DNA from: Gemmatimonadota bacterium
Lineage (GTDB): Bacteria > Gemmatimonadota > Gemmatimonadetes > Longimicrobiales > Gaopeijiaceae
DNA: 64,000 bases
Assembly (NCBI GenBank): GCA_040882465.1
Contig: JBBEBG010000001.1
Span: forward strand, 57,075-121,074
Direction: 5' to 3'
The position numbers and the translations under genes were made by a program. Below, in pieces: positions 25,952 through 34,125 of the stretch (positions within the stretch are counted from its first letter, which is position 1; the number at the start of each line of letters is the position of its first letter). Below the pieces are notes generated by a model. That model made no database searches and was not told the DNA's origin. It saw nothing but the letters and a program-made list of their open reading frames with translations.

Positions 25952-27123
25952 TGCGCCCTCTCCGCATCTGCGTCGTCGCGGCCTGTCCCGTGCCTTACCC
26001 CCGCGGAACCCCGATTCGCGTCACCCGACTTTCCGAGGCGGTGGCTCGGCTCGGCCACGAAGTTGATCTCGTCACCTATGCCACCAGCGAGGGGACCATG
26101 GACCCCGCGGTCCGAATCCATCGAATCCGCGACGTCCCCGGGATCCGGGTCGGGCGCCCGGGTCCCAGCGTGGGGAAGCTTGCGGTCCTGGACCCCCTCC
26201 TCGCGCTTCGTTTCCGGCGGCTCCTCCGTGAGCACTCCTTCGATGTGATCCACGCGCACCACTATGAGGGGCTCCTGATCGCAAGCCTGGTGAGAGATCG
26301 GAAGATCCCCCTCATCTACGACGCACACACGGTCCTCGAGACAGAGCTTCCGACGTACGCCCGATGGATTCCCACAGCGGCCGTCCGCGCGGTCGGCGCG
26401 GTCCTGGACCGCCGCCTCCCCTCCCGTGCGAACTTCATCGTCGCCGTATCGGAGCCCCTCCGAGATCACCTGGTCGCGCGACGTGCGGCGCCCCCGGAGC
26501 GGGTCAGGGTCATCGGAAATGGGGTGGAGTTGGGGACGTTTCCCGTCCTTCAGGCTGCGCCTAATCCGCCGTCGGACGGGGGCACGATCGTCTACGCAGG
26601 GAATCTCGCGCCCTATCAGGGGATCCCCCACCTGCTCGAAGGCTTCCGAACCGTTCTCGAACGCCGCCCTCTCGCCAGCCTGCGGATCATCACGACCTCC
26701 TCCTTCGAACCTTTCGAGCGGATGGCCCGAGAGCTCAGGGTGCGCCACCGGATCGAGATCGAGGGCGCCACCATCGAATCGCTGGGGGCGGCCCTCGGCC
26801 GCGCACACGTCGCGGTAAACCCACGGCCGAAGTGCGAAGGGGTTCCCCAGAAGAATCTCAACTACATGGCCGCAGGGATTCCGCTGGTGGCCTTCACGGA
26901 CTCGCTCCACCCGGCCCGCGACGGCGAAACCGGGCGGGGAGTCCGCCCCGTCTCGGGAAAGGCGTTGGGACAGGTGATCCTCGAGCTCCTCGAGCGCCCT
27001 GAAGAACGAAGGCGTCTCGCCGCATCCGCGAGAGCCGCCCTCGACCCCGATTACACTTGGAGCGGACAAGCGGGGCGCCTCGTTCAGCTCTACGAAGAAC
27101 TCTCCCCCCGTGCCGCCGGCTGA
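25951..27123 (+). CDS. GT4 glycosyltransferase
   Basis: This 390-residue GT-B enzyme starts at ATG 25951. The N-terminus has CPVPYPRGTPIRVTRLSEA, the RGTP loop shared with the paralogues at 31532 and 43530 and with the pseudogene at 20478. It continues VIHAHHYEGLL and LIYDAHTVLE. The C-terminal half has IVYAGNLAPYQGIPHLLEG and KCEGVPQKNLNYMAAGIPLV (donor site). It is coupled to the GT2 gene upstream. Its last 34 bp overlap the convergent phosphodiesterase-like gene, so both C-termini are encoded by the same DNA. Confidence 0.92.
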   Translation: MRPLRICVVAACPVPYPRGTPIRVTRLSEAVARLGHEVDLVTYATSEGTMDPAVRIHRIRDVPGIRVGRPGPSVGKLAVLDPLLALRFRRLLREHSFDVIHAHHYEGLLIASLVRDRKIPLIYDAHTVLETELPTYARWIPTAAVRAVGAVLDRRLPSRANFIVAVSEPLRDHLVARRAAPPERVRVIGNGVELGTFPVLQAAPNPPSDGGTIVYAGNLAPYQGIPHLLEGFRTVLERRPLASLRIITTSSFEPFERMARELRVRHRIEIEGATIESLGAALGRAHVAVNPRPKCEGVPQKNLNYMAAGIPLVAFTDSLHPARDGETGRGVRPVSGKALGQVILELLERPEERRRLAASARAALDPDYTWSGQAGRLVQLYEELSPRAAG

Positions 27124-28676
27124 GACAGCGTCTCTTCCGCATATCCCGCGAGCTCCGGGATCGGCCGGCCTTCAAAGCGGTCGGGAATGTTGGCGCCCAT
27201 CCATGCGAGGAGCGTCGCGGGAAGATCGGCGGAGTCGACCGTCGAGAGAGTGCGGTCGGGCGCGATCCCTGGCCCGGCCGCGACGAGCCAACCCCCCGGT
27301 GTGTGGTTCCCGGAGCGGCCGGAAGGGAGGGGGGCGAGCGGATCCAACGCAAGGGTTCCGTAACACGATTTGAGCCCTGGGCAACCGTGTGCCACCCGGT
27401 CCGTCCATCGGACCACGAGATCAGGGAGCTCGCTCCGCCGGGGCGCGTCCTTCCCCACGAGGTCGTCCACCCGTTCCACCGTGGAGACGATCGCGCCCCC
27501 GTCCCGCATGTCGCGAAAGCTCAGGAATTCTTTCGAGAGCTGTTCGATGAGCGCCTCGTATTCCTTTCCTGGATCGACGATTCCGGCGGCGTCGCGTCCC
27601 CGAAGGTTTACGCGGAGGTATCCGTTGAGGTCAACGGGCAGAGCGAAGAATTTGGTGGCGGACCAATCCAGCATCTTCCGGGACCAAAGAGGAACCAGGG
27701 AGTGTTTGATGGAGCTGGGAAGACGCATGGTCACTTGACGGACCCAATTCCAGGGAAGCGCCTTTTTTATCCGATAGACGAGACCCACTCGGGGGGCGGC
27801 GCCCCGGCCCCGCGCGTGAAGATGCCTGACCATTGCCGGAAAGTGTTCCGGCCAGCCAGGGTTTCGCTCCATGCCGTGGAGCGCAAAAACGAGGATGCGA
27901 CCATCCGGCGGCACCGCAGCCAGAACCTCCCCCAGCGCGCGGTCGGCCGCCTCGTAGATCTCATCACGGGCGCCGGCGAGTCGCGCGCGCGTTGCCTCGT
28001 CGGTCCCGCTCAGGTCGGCCTCGTCGAGGCTCCACAGGTAGTGCGCCGCACGATGTGATCCTCCGAACACCGCGACGAGGAGGTCCCATCGTTCACGGCT
28101 GAGAAAGTCGCGGACGATTCGCGCGAACTGATGGAGCGATTCGAGGCCTTCCTTTCGCTGGCGCTCGAGTGTGCGTCGATTCTGCGGACCGAAGATCTCG
28201 GGGCCCATGGCGGGCGCGCCGAACTTGCGCCGAAGCTCGGCATGGAGACCTGGCGGATGCGAAATCGTTCCGAAGTCATCGTGAGCCTGCCAACCCCCGA
28301 GGAACACACCGTTGAGATCCGTAGGGGTGGACGTCGAAAAAGGGACGTCCAGGAGTGCCATGCGGAACCCCTTTTCCACGTCGTTCCAAAATGGCTCGAT
28401 CGGTATCCACGACGGGTCCACGAACCGGAGCCGCTGGTCCTTCCGGCTCCAGGGCTTGTTGAAATACCAGCCATGCGCGCCAAGAGTCTGGCCCGTGATG
28501 AAGGTCGGCCACACCATGCTGAGAAATCCCTTGGGGCGGCTCCGCACCTCCGCCCGGGTGCCCCGAGCCCGAAGCGCCGAGAGATTTGGCATCCGACCCT
28601 GCGCGACCAGCGACTCGACCAGAGGTCCTTCCATCGCATCGAATCCAAGTGCGACGACTGGTGCGCGCTTCGTCAT
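27090..28676 (-). CDS. Alkaline-phosphatase-superfamily (type I phosphodiesterase-like) protein
   Basis: The 528-residue protein starts at ATG 28676. VVALGFDAMEGPLVESL supplies the first metal-binding Asp, MPNLSALRARG follows, and SMVWPTFITG contains the expected Thr nucleophile. FALHGMERNPG replaces the usual S-D-H-G motif, so one Asp ligand is Leu. GNHTPGGWLVAAGPGI gives the last His ligand. No signal peptide is seen, suggesting cytoplasmic action or non-classical export. By family it hydrolyses phosphodiesters or phosphomonoesters; in EPS regions the substrate is unknown. The LHGM variant may alter metal use. It overlaps the GT4 gene by 34 bp at its 3' end. Confidence 0.82.
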   Translation of the reverse strand: MTKRAPVVALGFDAMEGPLVESLVAQGRMPNLSALRARGTRAEVRSRPKGFLSMVWPTFITGQTLGAHGWYFNKPWSRKDQRLRFVDPSWIPIEPFWNDVEKGFRMALLDVPFSTSTPTDLNGVFLGGWQAHDDFGTISHPPGLHAELRRKFGAPAMGPEIFGPQNRRTLERQRKEGLESLHQFARIVRDFLSRERWDLLVAVFGGSHRAAHYLWSLDEADLSGTDEATRARLAGARDEIYEAADRALGEVLAAVPPDGRILVFALHGMERNPGWPEHFPAMVRHLHARGRGAAPRVGLVYRIKKALPWNWVRQVTMRLPSSIKHSLVPLWSRKMLDWSATKFFALPVDLNGYLRVNLRGRDAAGIVDPGKEYEALIEQLSKEFLSFRDMRDGGAIVSTVERVDDLVGKDAPRRSELPDLVVRWTDRVAHGCPGLKSCYGTLALDPLAPLPSGRSGNHTPGGWLVAAGPGIAPDRTLSTVDSADLPATLLAWMGANIPDRFEGRPIPELAGYAEETLSQPAARGESSS

Positions 28677-29008
28677 GAGATGGCAGCTCCTGCTTGTGTG
28701 GCGCGGCTCGGGTCCGCCCGCTCCTTCAACCGCGGCGATGCGGTTGCACCAAGTCTTCCCGATCCACCGATCATGTCCAACCCGTCCTCCCCATGCAACT
28801 CCCGGGACCGCGGGGGAGGTGGGCGACGCCCGTGCCGCTTTTCCGCGACGGGCCGCGCCACAAGATTCCTATCCGCGGCCCGGAAGGCATCCCGCCTCGG
28901 ACCGACCCCTTGCACCGGTGAGGCTCTCGTTCGAATGCGCGGCACCCCGCACTTCCGCTCCGCCATTGCGCCCCCGGCGCCCGATTCCAGCCCGAACGGC
29001 GCACCCAC
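28677..29008. other. Intergenic region between divergent genes
   Basis: No gene is convincing here. On the minus strand 28745-28760 reads GGGAAGACTTGGTGCA, which has GG-N10-GC spacing 69 bp before the start at 28676 but lacks a TTGC box, so it is only a weak promoter candidate. No near-consensus site faces the flippase gene; one TTGCA at about 28914 has the wrong 11-nt spacing. Confidence 0.35.
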
Positions 29009-30484
29009 TTGACCGCGCAGCCGCGTTCGAACTTGCACGAACCAGGGGCAAAGCGGCTCTTTCGTAATTCCCTCTACGTGACCCTCGGCCAGGGGAGTGT
29101 GGCGCTCCTCTTTGCCACCTACATCCTGGCGGCCCGAATCCTCGGAGGTGACGGGTTCGGAGACTTTTCCCTCGGGCTGAGCATCGCCACAATCCTCCTG
29201 ATGCTCCCGGCCTGGGGATCGAACCGGTACTCGTCCATCATGGCGGCGCGGGACCCCGAGCGGACCGAGAGCATCCTCGCAACGCACCTCGGGCTCACCA
29301 TCCCGCTGGCCCTCCTCTACTTTCCTCTCGTCGCGGGCGTGGCCTTCCTCGTTTCGGGAGAAACGGTCGTCGCCTGGATCGCGATCCTGCTGGCGGTGGA
29401 TCTCCTCGCCCGAGAGTTCGGGAACGCGCTCCGCCTACTGTTCAGGGTGCATGGGGAGTACCCACTGGAGACGGTCACCGCCTTCGGGGAGCGGGGATCC
29501 ATCGTGGCCCTGACTCTGGCGATCCTCTTCGTGTCTCCCGATCCGGTGCATCTCGCAGCCGGCTTCGCCGGGGGCCGGATCCTCGGCGCGATCGCGACGG
29601 CCATCCTCTTTCGGCGCCGCGTCGGACGGATTCGGGCACGGTTCGCCGTCCGCGAGATTCTGGAATTGTTCGCGGCGGGAACCCCGATCGCGCTTCGGCG
29701 CGGAATCGGGCTCGTCACCTTTCGCGTGGATATGCTCTTCCTCGGGGGGATGCGTCCCGCCCGGGAGGTGGGTTGGTACGCGTCGATTTACACCATCATG
29801 GACGGGGTCCTCATGCTTCCCCAAGCCGTAAATGGCGGCTTCGGACCAACCCTGTCCGCGAATTTTGCTGCCGGTAGAACAGACGTAGTATCAAGACTTT
29901 ACCAGCGTGGATTAAAGTATCTTCTCATTATCGGGCTCCTCCTGGCCTCCATTCTCGGCGTCCTCTCGCGATCCATCGTGGGGATCGTCTTCGGGGAGGA
30001 ATACCTTTCGGCGGCGCCGGCCCTCACCATCCTTTCCCTGTCGGTCGTCTTCCTCTTCCTGCGAAGTCTCGCGACGGAAATCCTCGACAACGTGGACCTT
30101 CGTGGGGCGGCGGTCCGCATCTTCGCGGCGGGGCTCATTCTGAACGTCGTGCTGAATGCGATCTTGATTCCGCCTTACGGAATCCTTGGGGCCGCCGCGT
30201 CCACGGTGGCGACCGAAGCCCTTCTCATGGTCGGCATGCTTCGCGCCCTGGCGCGCTCAGGATTTCCGGGACATCTCTTCCGGCAGCTCCGCTCGCTCCT
30301 TCCGGCGATTGTGGCGCCCCTGATGCTGATGTGGTGGCTCGATGATCTCCCCTTCGTCGCACTTTCGGCGGCCGTGCCGGCGTATGCGGCGGGACTCTTT
30401 CTTTTCCGCGCATGGGACCAAAAGGACATGGAGCTCTTTTGGGCGCTGATCGCGCGGCTGCGCCTACGCCGGCGCAGTGGGTAA
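29009..30484 (+). CDS. Polysaccharide flippase (Wzx/MOP superfamily), copy 1
   Basis: The 491-residue integral membrane protein has about 12 to 14 predicted helices, beginning LFRNSLYVTLGQGSVALLFATYILAARI (quoted in part: GSVALLFATYILAARILGG). The typical N-terminal pattern of a helix followed by a short G-D-G-F-G-D-F segment is present. It moves undecaprenyl-linked repeat units across the inner membrane, by family. The start is TTG 29009; no ATG is close enough to keep the first helix. A second flippase is encoded at 46678-48114, so the region may assemble two glycans or the two may act on different intermediates. Confidence 0.9.
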   Translation: MTAQPRSNLHEPGAKRLFRNSLYVTLGQGSVALLFATYILAARILGGDGFGDFSLGLSIATILLMLPAWGSNRYSSIMAARDPERTESILATHLGLTIPLALLYFPLVAGVAFLVSGETVVAWIAILLAVDLLAREFGNALRLLFRVHGEYPLETVTAFGERGSIVALTLAILFVSPDPVHLAAGFAGGRILGAIATAILFRRRVGRIRARFAVREILELFAAGTPIALRRGIGLVTFRVDMLFLGGMRPAREVGWYASIYTIMDGVLMLPQAVNGGFGPTLSANFAAGRTDVVSRLYQRGLKYLLIIGLLLASILGVLSRSIVGIVFGEEYLSAAPALTILSLSVVFLFLRSLATEILDNVDLRGAAVRIFAAGLILNVVLNAILIPPYGILGAAASTVATEALLMVGMLRALARSGFPGHLFRQLRSLLPAIVAPLMLMWWLDDLPFVALSAAVPAYAAGLFLFRAWDQKDMELFWALIARLRLRRRSG

Positions 30485-30523
30485 CCGGCACAGGTGAACG
30501 CGAAGGCATCCCGAAGGAGCCGC

Positions 30524-30892
30524 TCATGTCTCGCCCGAAGGGATCCGGCCGTACCGGTCTTCGAGGCGAACGACATCGTGTAGGTGAGGAGTGGACACCT
30601 CCAGAAGGACCGAATCCGCCAGCGCTTCGATCCGGTGCAAGGTCCCCGGAACGAGATGGACGCTCTCCCCGGGGATGAGATCCAGGTCTCTCATCGCGCC
30701 TGCCGATGTCCCGATCCAGAATCTGACCCGTCCAGAGATGAGGTGGAGCGTTTCCTCCTTCTCACGGTGGTATTGAAGCGAGAGCGACTCCCCGGCCTTC
30801 ACGAAGAGGGTCTTCCCGGCGTAAGACCCACATTCCGCCCAGATCGTCTCGCGTCCCCACGGCTTCTCGACATGCTTGACGGGGACTTTCAT
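30524..30892 (-). CDS. Cupin, mannose-6-phosphate isomerase type II-like
   Basis: This 122-residue single-domain cupin starts at ATG 30892 with a GGAGGAT Shine-Dalgarno. KPWGRETIWA, KAGESLSLQYHREKEETLHL (metal-binding H-x-x-x-x-E... pattern) and VHLVPGTLHRIEA match the C-terminal cupin of ManC/ManA-type enzymes. No nucleotidyltransferase domain is attached. By family it may isomerise hexose phosphates for GDP-mannose supply, or epimerise another sugar phosphate. It is convergent with flippase 1. It needs a promoter in the 526-bp region upstream, where none was recognised. Confidence 0.82.
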   Translation of the reverse strand: MKVPVKHVEKPWGRETIWAECGSYAGKTLFVKAGESLSLQYHREKEETLHLISGRVRFWIGTSAGAMRDLDLIPGESVHLVPGTLHRIEALADSVLLEVSTPHLHDVVRLEDRYGRIPSGET

Positions 30893-31418
30893 CCTCCATC
30901 CTCCTTCGGTCGTGCCGCAAGGTCTGACACCCATTATGATGGGGCATCGCTTTGGTCTCTCGATCACCCCTCCGGATCCCACGAGGAGCATGCACCGTAC
31001 CACGCTCGCAAACGCCACTTCCCGGTGCTTTGGTTCCTTGATCGCCGGACGACGGGCGACGGCTTCCCTGGTCCGCGCCCTGGATGAGGATGGCCCGAGG
31101 CTCTGACTCAGCATTAAATCCATCGTGGCGTCCGCCGCGCCGTCGCCATAGTTGTGGGAAGTGGGCGACATGCAGCTCGGAACGCGGGAGAACCGTTCGG
31201 GGACCATCGGCGGATTCCACAGTTTCGAAGGGCTGGGAGCCCTACAAATCCCGGCTCAGGGGATGAATGGCGCGCCCGGAACCGCGATCCGGGGGAAACG
31301 GCACGCCGAATTCGAGTTACTTTCGTCGCCGGCAGCGGGAGACAGGATCGGCGATGCGCCATGCGGATAGGTGTGGCGAGGGGAAATCCCACTTGGCCTC
31401 GCGCGTCGGCGCTGTCGG
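30893..31418. other. Gene-poor region upstream of the cupin and GT4 genes
   Basis: Open frames cross this stretch on both strands, but none shows recognisable motifs or a ribosome binding site. It may hold decayed coding sequence. No near-consensus promoter faces the cupin gene; a GCAA at about 30918 has the wrong spacing for sigma-54. The region ends at the strong sigma-54-like site at 31419. Confidence 0.4.
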
Positions 31419-31434
31419 CGGCACCGTTGTTGCT
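31419..31434 (+). promoter_or_regulatory. Candidate sigma-54 promoter for GT4/VanZ genes
   Basis: CGGCACCGTTGTTGCT has GGCAC, the exact 10-nt gap and TTGCT; it departs from TGGCACG-N4-TTGCW at two positions. It lies 98 bp before ATG 31532 on the same strand. Confidence 0.8.
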
Positions 31435-31476
31435 GGTAGGGAGTCAAGGCACACTTACGCCGCATCCATTGCGGAA

Positions 31477-31504
31477 CAGGGGAGAGGGGAGACCCTCTCC
31501 CCTG
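31477..31504 (+). other. Perfect 12-bp leader hairpin with GAGA tetraloop
   Basis: CAGGGGAGAGGG (31477-31488), GAGA, then CCCTCTCCCCTG (31493-31504). The stem is perfect and closed by a GNRA loop. It falls between the sigma-54-like site and the AAGGAGG Shine-Dalgarno (31517-31523) of the GT4 gene, about 30 nt into the predicted transcript. No T tract follows, so it is more likely an mRNA structure than a terminator. Confidence 0.7.
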
Positions 31505-31531
31505 ATCGTCCGCTATAAGGAGGCCACGCCG

Positions 31532-32776
31532 ATGCGATCACCGGAAGCGAACCTTCCGGCGAACACGGTCCGGGGCCACGATCCGCCGAACGCGGAGCCG
31601 TCCTCGGGGGATCGAGTGCTTATCGTGGTGCCCCAGCCCTTTTACTCCGACCGGGGCAGTCCCATCGCCATCCGGGAGGTCGTTCGCGGGCACCTCGACC
31701 TCGGGCACCACGTGGATGTGGTGACGTTCCCCGTGGGAGAAGATTTTCCGGGCGAGCGGCTTCGATTTTTCAGGGCGGCGAATCCTCTCCGCATTCGGCA
31801 AGTTCCGGTAGGCTTCTCAATCCGTAAGGTCCTACTCGACCTGACTTTGGTCCTCGAGATGCGTCGGCGGCTACGCTCGCAGGCGTACCAACTCGTGCAT
31901 GCCCTCGAGGAAACCGCGTTCCCCGCAGTCTTCCTGGCCAGGCGCGCCAGGATTCCAGTCCTGTACGACATGCATTCCCGCCTGACCGACGGGCTCGTCC
32001 GACTTCCCGGCATGAAGCGGGGGCCTCTGCGACGGGCCGCTCGCCGGTGCGAGGAGTGGCTGTTCCGGAATGCCGACGTCGTCGTCACCAGCAAAGGCCT
32101 CGCGGATCAGGTCCGCGCGGTGTGTCCCGAGGCGCGGCTCTTCGAGTGGCACTTTTCGGGGACCCTCGGTGACGGCTCGAAATCGGGCCAGGTCTCCCTG
32201 CGGGAATCCTTGAAAATCCCGGCCGAAGCCCCCGTCGTCCTCTACTCGGGAACCTTCTCCGAGTACCAGGGAATCGACCTCTTCCTCGAAGCCGCCGCGC
32301 TGCTTCGGGAAAGTGCGCCGAATGCCGTGTTCGTCCTCGTGGGTTGTGAGGCCGGTCAAGCCGGGGGCGCCTTAGCGATCGCCCGAGGTTTGGGGGTCGA
32401 GGACCAGATCCGAATCGTGGATCGCCAGCCGCGTTCCCGGATGCACGCGTACTTCACCATGGCCGACATTCTCGTGTCCCCCCGAATCTCTGGGGACAAC
32501 GTGCCCCTCAAGATTTTCGACTATCTCGCCGCCGATCGCCCGATCGTCGCCACCGACATTCCGACTCATCGAACGGTTCTGGACGAGAGTATGGCCCTGC
32601 TCGCTCCCCCGACGGCCCCGGATCTGAGCGAGGCAATCGCGCATGTTCTCCAGGACCCGAACGTCGGTGAGCGCCTGCGGAAAGGCGCCCGCGAATACGC
32701 CGCCAAACACCTCGGGTGGGCCCTCTTCGTGGACTCATTGAGCCGCATTCACCAGGCCGCGGTGAATGGCCGGTAG
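31532..32776 (+). CDS. GT4 glycosyltransferase
   Basis: This 414-residue GT-B enzyme starts at ATG 31532 with AAGGAGG upstream. VLIVVPQPFYSDRGSPIAIR carries the family RGSP loop. VHALEETAFPAVFLARRA and PVLYDMHSRLTDGLV follow. The C-terminal domain has VLYSGTFSEYQGIDLFLEA, VSPRISGDNVPLKIFDYLAA and VATDIPTHRTVL, the donor-binding region. The protein is close in motif order to the GT4s at 25951 and 43530. Its 3' end overlaps the VanZ-like gene by 11 bp. Expression is probably sigma-54 dependent. Confidence 0.92.
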   Translation: MRSPEANLPANTVRGHDPPNAEPSSGDRVLIVVPQPFYSDRGSPIAIREVVRGHLDLGHHVDVVTFPVGEDFPGERLRFFRAANPLRIRQVPVGFSIRKVLLDLTLVLEMRRRLRSQAYQLVHALEETAFPAVFLARRARIPVLYDMHSRLTDGLVRLPGMKRGPLRRAARRCEEWLFRNADVVVTSKGLADQVRAVCPEARLFEWHFSGTLGDGSKSGQVSLRESLKIPAEAPVVLYSGTFSEYQGIDLFLEAAALLRESAPNAVFVLVGCEAGQAGGALAIARGLGVEDQIRIVDRQPRSRMHAYFTMADILVSPRISGDNVPLKIFDYLAADRPIVATDIPTHRTVLDESMALLAPPTAPDLSEAIAHVLQDPNVGERLRKGAREYAAKHLGWALFVDSLSRIHQAAVNGR

Positions 32777-34037
32777 GGCGGCCTCTCGTTGGGCCGGCCC
32801 AGGCGCAGTCCTCTGGACCGCCCTCATCTTACTTCTCTGCTTGGTTCCTACGGGCCAGACTGTCCCGGTGGGAATCTCTCTCTGCCTCCTCTGCGCGGAC
32901 CGGGCGTCGGCCGATTTCATCCGGAACGCGATGTTGTACCTCCCGCTCGGCATTGCCGTGCGGCGAAGCACAGGATCCCTCGGACTCACGATCACCCTCG
33001 GAGTCTTGCTCTCACTTGGCATCGAGGTGACCCAGTTCTGGATTCCGGGGCGTTTTCCCGCACTCTCCGACCTTCTGGCGAACGGCTTCGGGACCGCTGC
33101 GGGAGGGTTCCTCGCCGGGGCCCTCGCCTCACCGCCCGAGGCTCTCCAACGGAATGTCGCCTTCTTGGGGATTGGTGCGCTCGGCTTGCTGGCCTTCACG
33201 GCGCCCGGGTTCCTGTTCGTTCCCACCGTTCCGGACGGCGAGCTCTTCGGCAACTGGACTCCCAGGATCCGGGGCGCCGAGGCCTACGCGGGGAGCCTTC
33301 TCTCGGCAGAGCTGGATGGTGTTCCCCTCCCTGCGAGACGGGCGGAAGACTCTGCGAGGGTTCGAGCCCTTCTGGAGGCGGGAAGGCCGCTCGCCCTCCA
33401 ATTCGAATACCTTCCGCCGCACTCCCCGGCCCCTCTCTTTCGGATTCCCACGGCGCGCCGCCTGGAAGCGCTGAGGGTATCGGTGGACGGCGAAGACCTC
33501 CTAGTCGCCGAGTACCTCGTCGCCGATCGGCTGCGCCTGGATCGGCCCACTGTCCGATTTTCCGGAGCATTCACCGGTCTCCTTTCTGGCGATACGATCA
33601 AGCTCGTGGTCGATCGGAGCGGGAGCGGAACCCCGCGAGCCTCGGTCGAGGGCGGGGAGCCCGTCGTAGGCGGTTTTCCGGCCGCGCGGGGATGGGGACT
33701 GATCCTATCGCCAGGGCGACTGCCCCGCTCGGTCGAGGCGGCAGGCGACCTTCTGTGGGTCGCCTTCATCCTGCTCGCCGTGTCTTGGGCCGCGCCGTCC
33801 CCCTGGCGTGCCCTGGCGGCGAGCGGCGGGCTCTTGGCCACCCTCGCACTCCTGCCCCTCTTCACACCCTTGCTGGCCACGCCCGCCGCCCACTACCTGG
33901 CGGCCGGAGTGGGACTCGCCTCAGGGCGCGGTCTCCGTGCCCTGCCTGCAACGAGGTGGTGGGGCGACGCAACGGGTCCCCGGGAGGCCACGAGCCGCGA
34001 TCATATGGTTGATCGCCGGTCCGGCCGCCTGGTATGA
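32766..34037 (+). CDS. VanZ-family membrane protein with large extracytoplasmic domain
   Basis: The 423-residue protein starts at ATG 32766 inside the end of the GT4 gene. Helices at about 13-30, 55-75 and 80-125 form a VanZ-like domain with ADFIRNAMLYLPLGIAVRR, GVLLSLGIEVTQFWIPGR and SDLLANGFGTAAGG, which match its conserved polar residues. A helix at about 138-158 leads to a soluble domain of roughly 170 residues (lectin-like strand pattern, not firmly identified). Two or three helices follow at 320-400. VanZ-like proteins are frequent in exosortase-type EPS clusters; their role is unknown. The downstream receptor promoter lies in this gene's last 30 bp. Confidence 0.82.
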   Translation: MAGRAASRWAGPGAVLWTALILLLCLVPTGQTVPVGISLCLLCADRASADFIRNAMLYLPLGIAVRRSTGSLGLTITLGVLLSLGIEVTQFWIPGRFPALSDLLANGFGTAAGGFLAGALASPPEALQRNVAFLGIGALGLLAFTAPGFLFVPTVPDGELFGNWTPRIRGAEAYAGSLLSAELDGVPLPARRAEDSARVRALLEAGRPLALQFEYLPPHSPAPLFRIPTARRLEALRVSVDGEDLLVAEYLVADRLRLDRPTVRFSGAFTGLLSGDTIKLVVDRSGSGTPRASVEGGEPVVGGFPAARGWGLILSPGRLPRSVEAAGDLLWVAFILLAVSWAAPSPWRALAASGGLLATLALLPLFTPLLATPAAHYLAAGVGLASGRGLRALPATRWWGDATGPREATSRDHMVDRRSGRLV

Positions 34038-34038
34038 A
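34009..34038 (+). promoter_or_regulatory. Sigma-70-type promoter candidate for the outer-membrane receptor gene
   Basis: TTGATC (34009-34014), an 18-nt spacer and TATGAA (34033-34038) match the -35/-10 pattern at most positions. It overlaps the end of the VanZ-like gene, with the receptor start at 34063 or 34126. Confidence 0.5.
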
Positions 34039-34125
34039 TCTTGTGACCAGGCTGGTCCGGGAATGAAAATGCCTCTAACGTTGAACGAGTCACGACTCTT
34101 CCGCCGACCACGTAATCCCGGACCG

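Noticed and set aside
28745-28760. GGGAAGACTTGGTGCA as a sigma-54 site for the phosphodiesterase-like gene
   Set aside because: It has the GG-N10-GC spacing but no TTGC box, so it is not clearly better than background in GC-rich DNA.
28900-28920. TCGGACCGACCCCTTGCA as a sigma-54 site for flippase 1
   Set aside because: The gap between GG and GC is 11 nt instead of the strict 10.
32766-34037. VanZ-like protein as an exosortase
   Set aside because: Its conserved membrane residues match VanZ, and the Cys/Arg/His triad expected in exosortases is not apparent.
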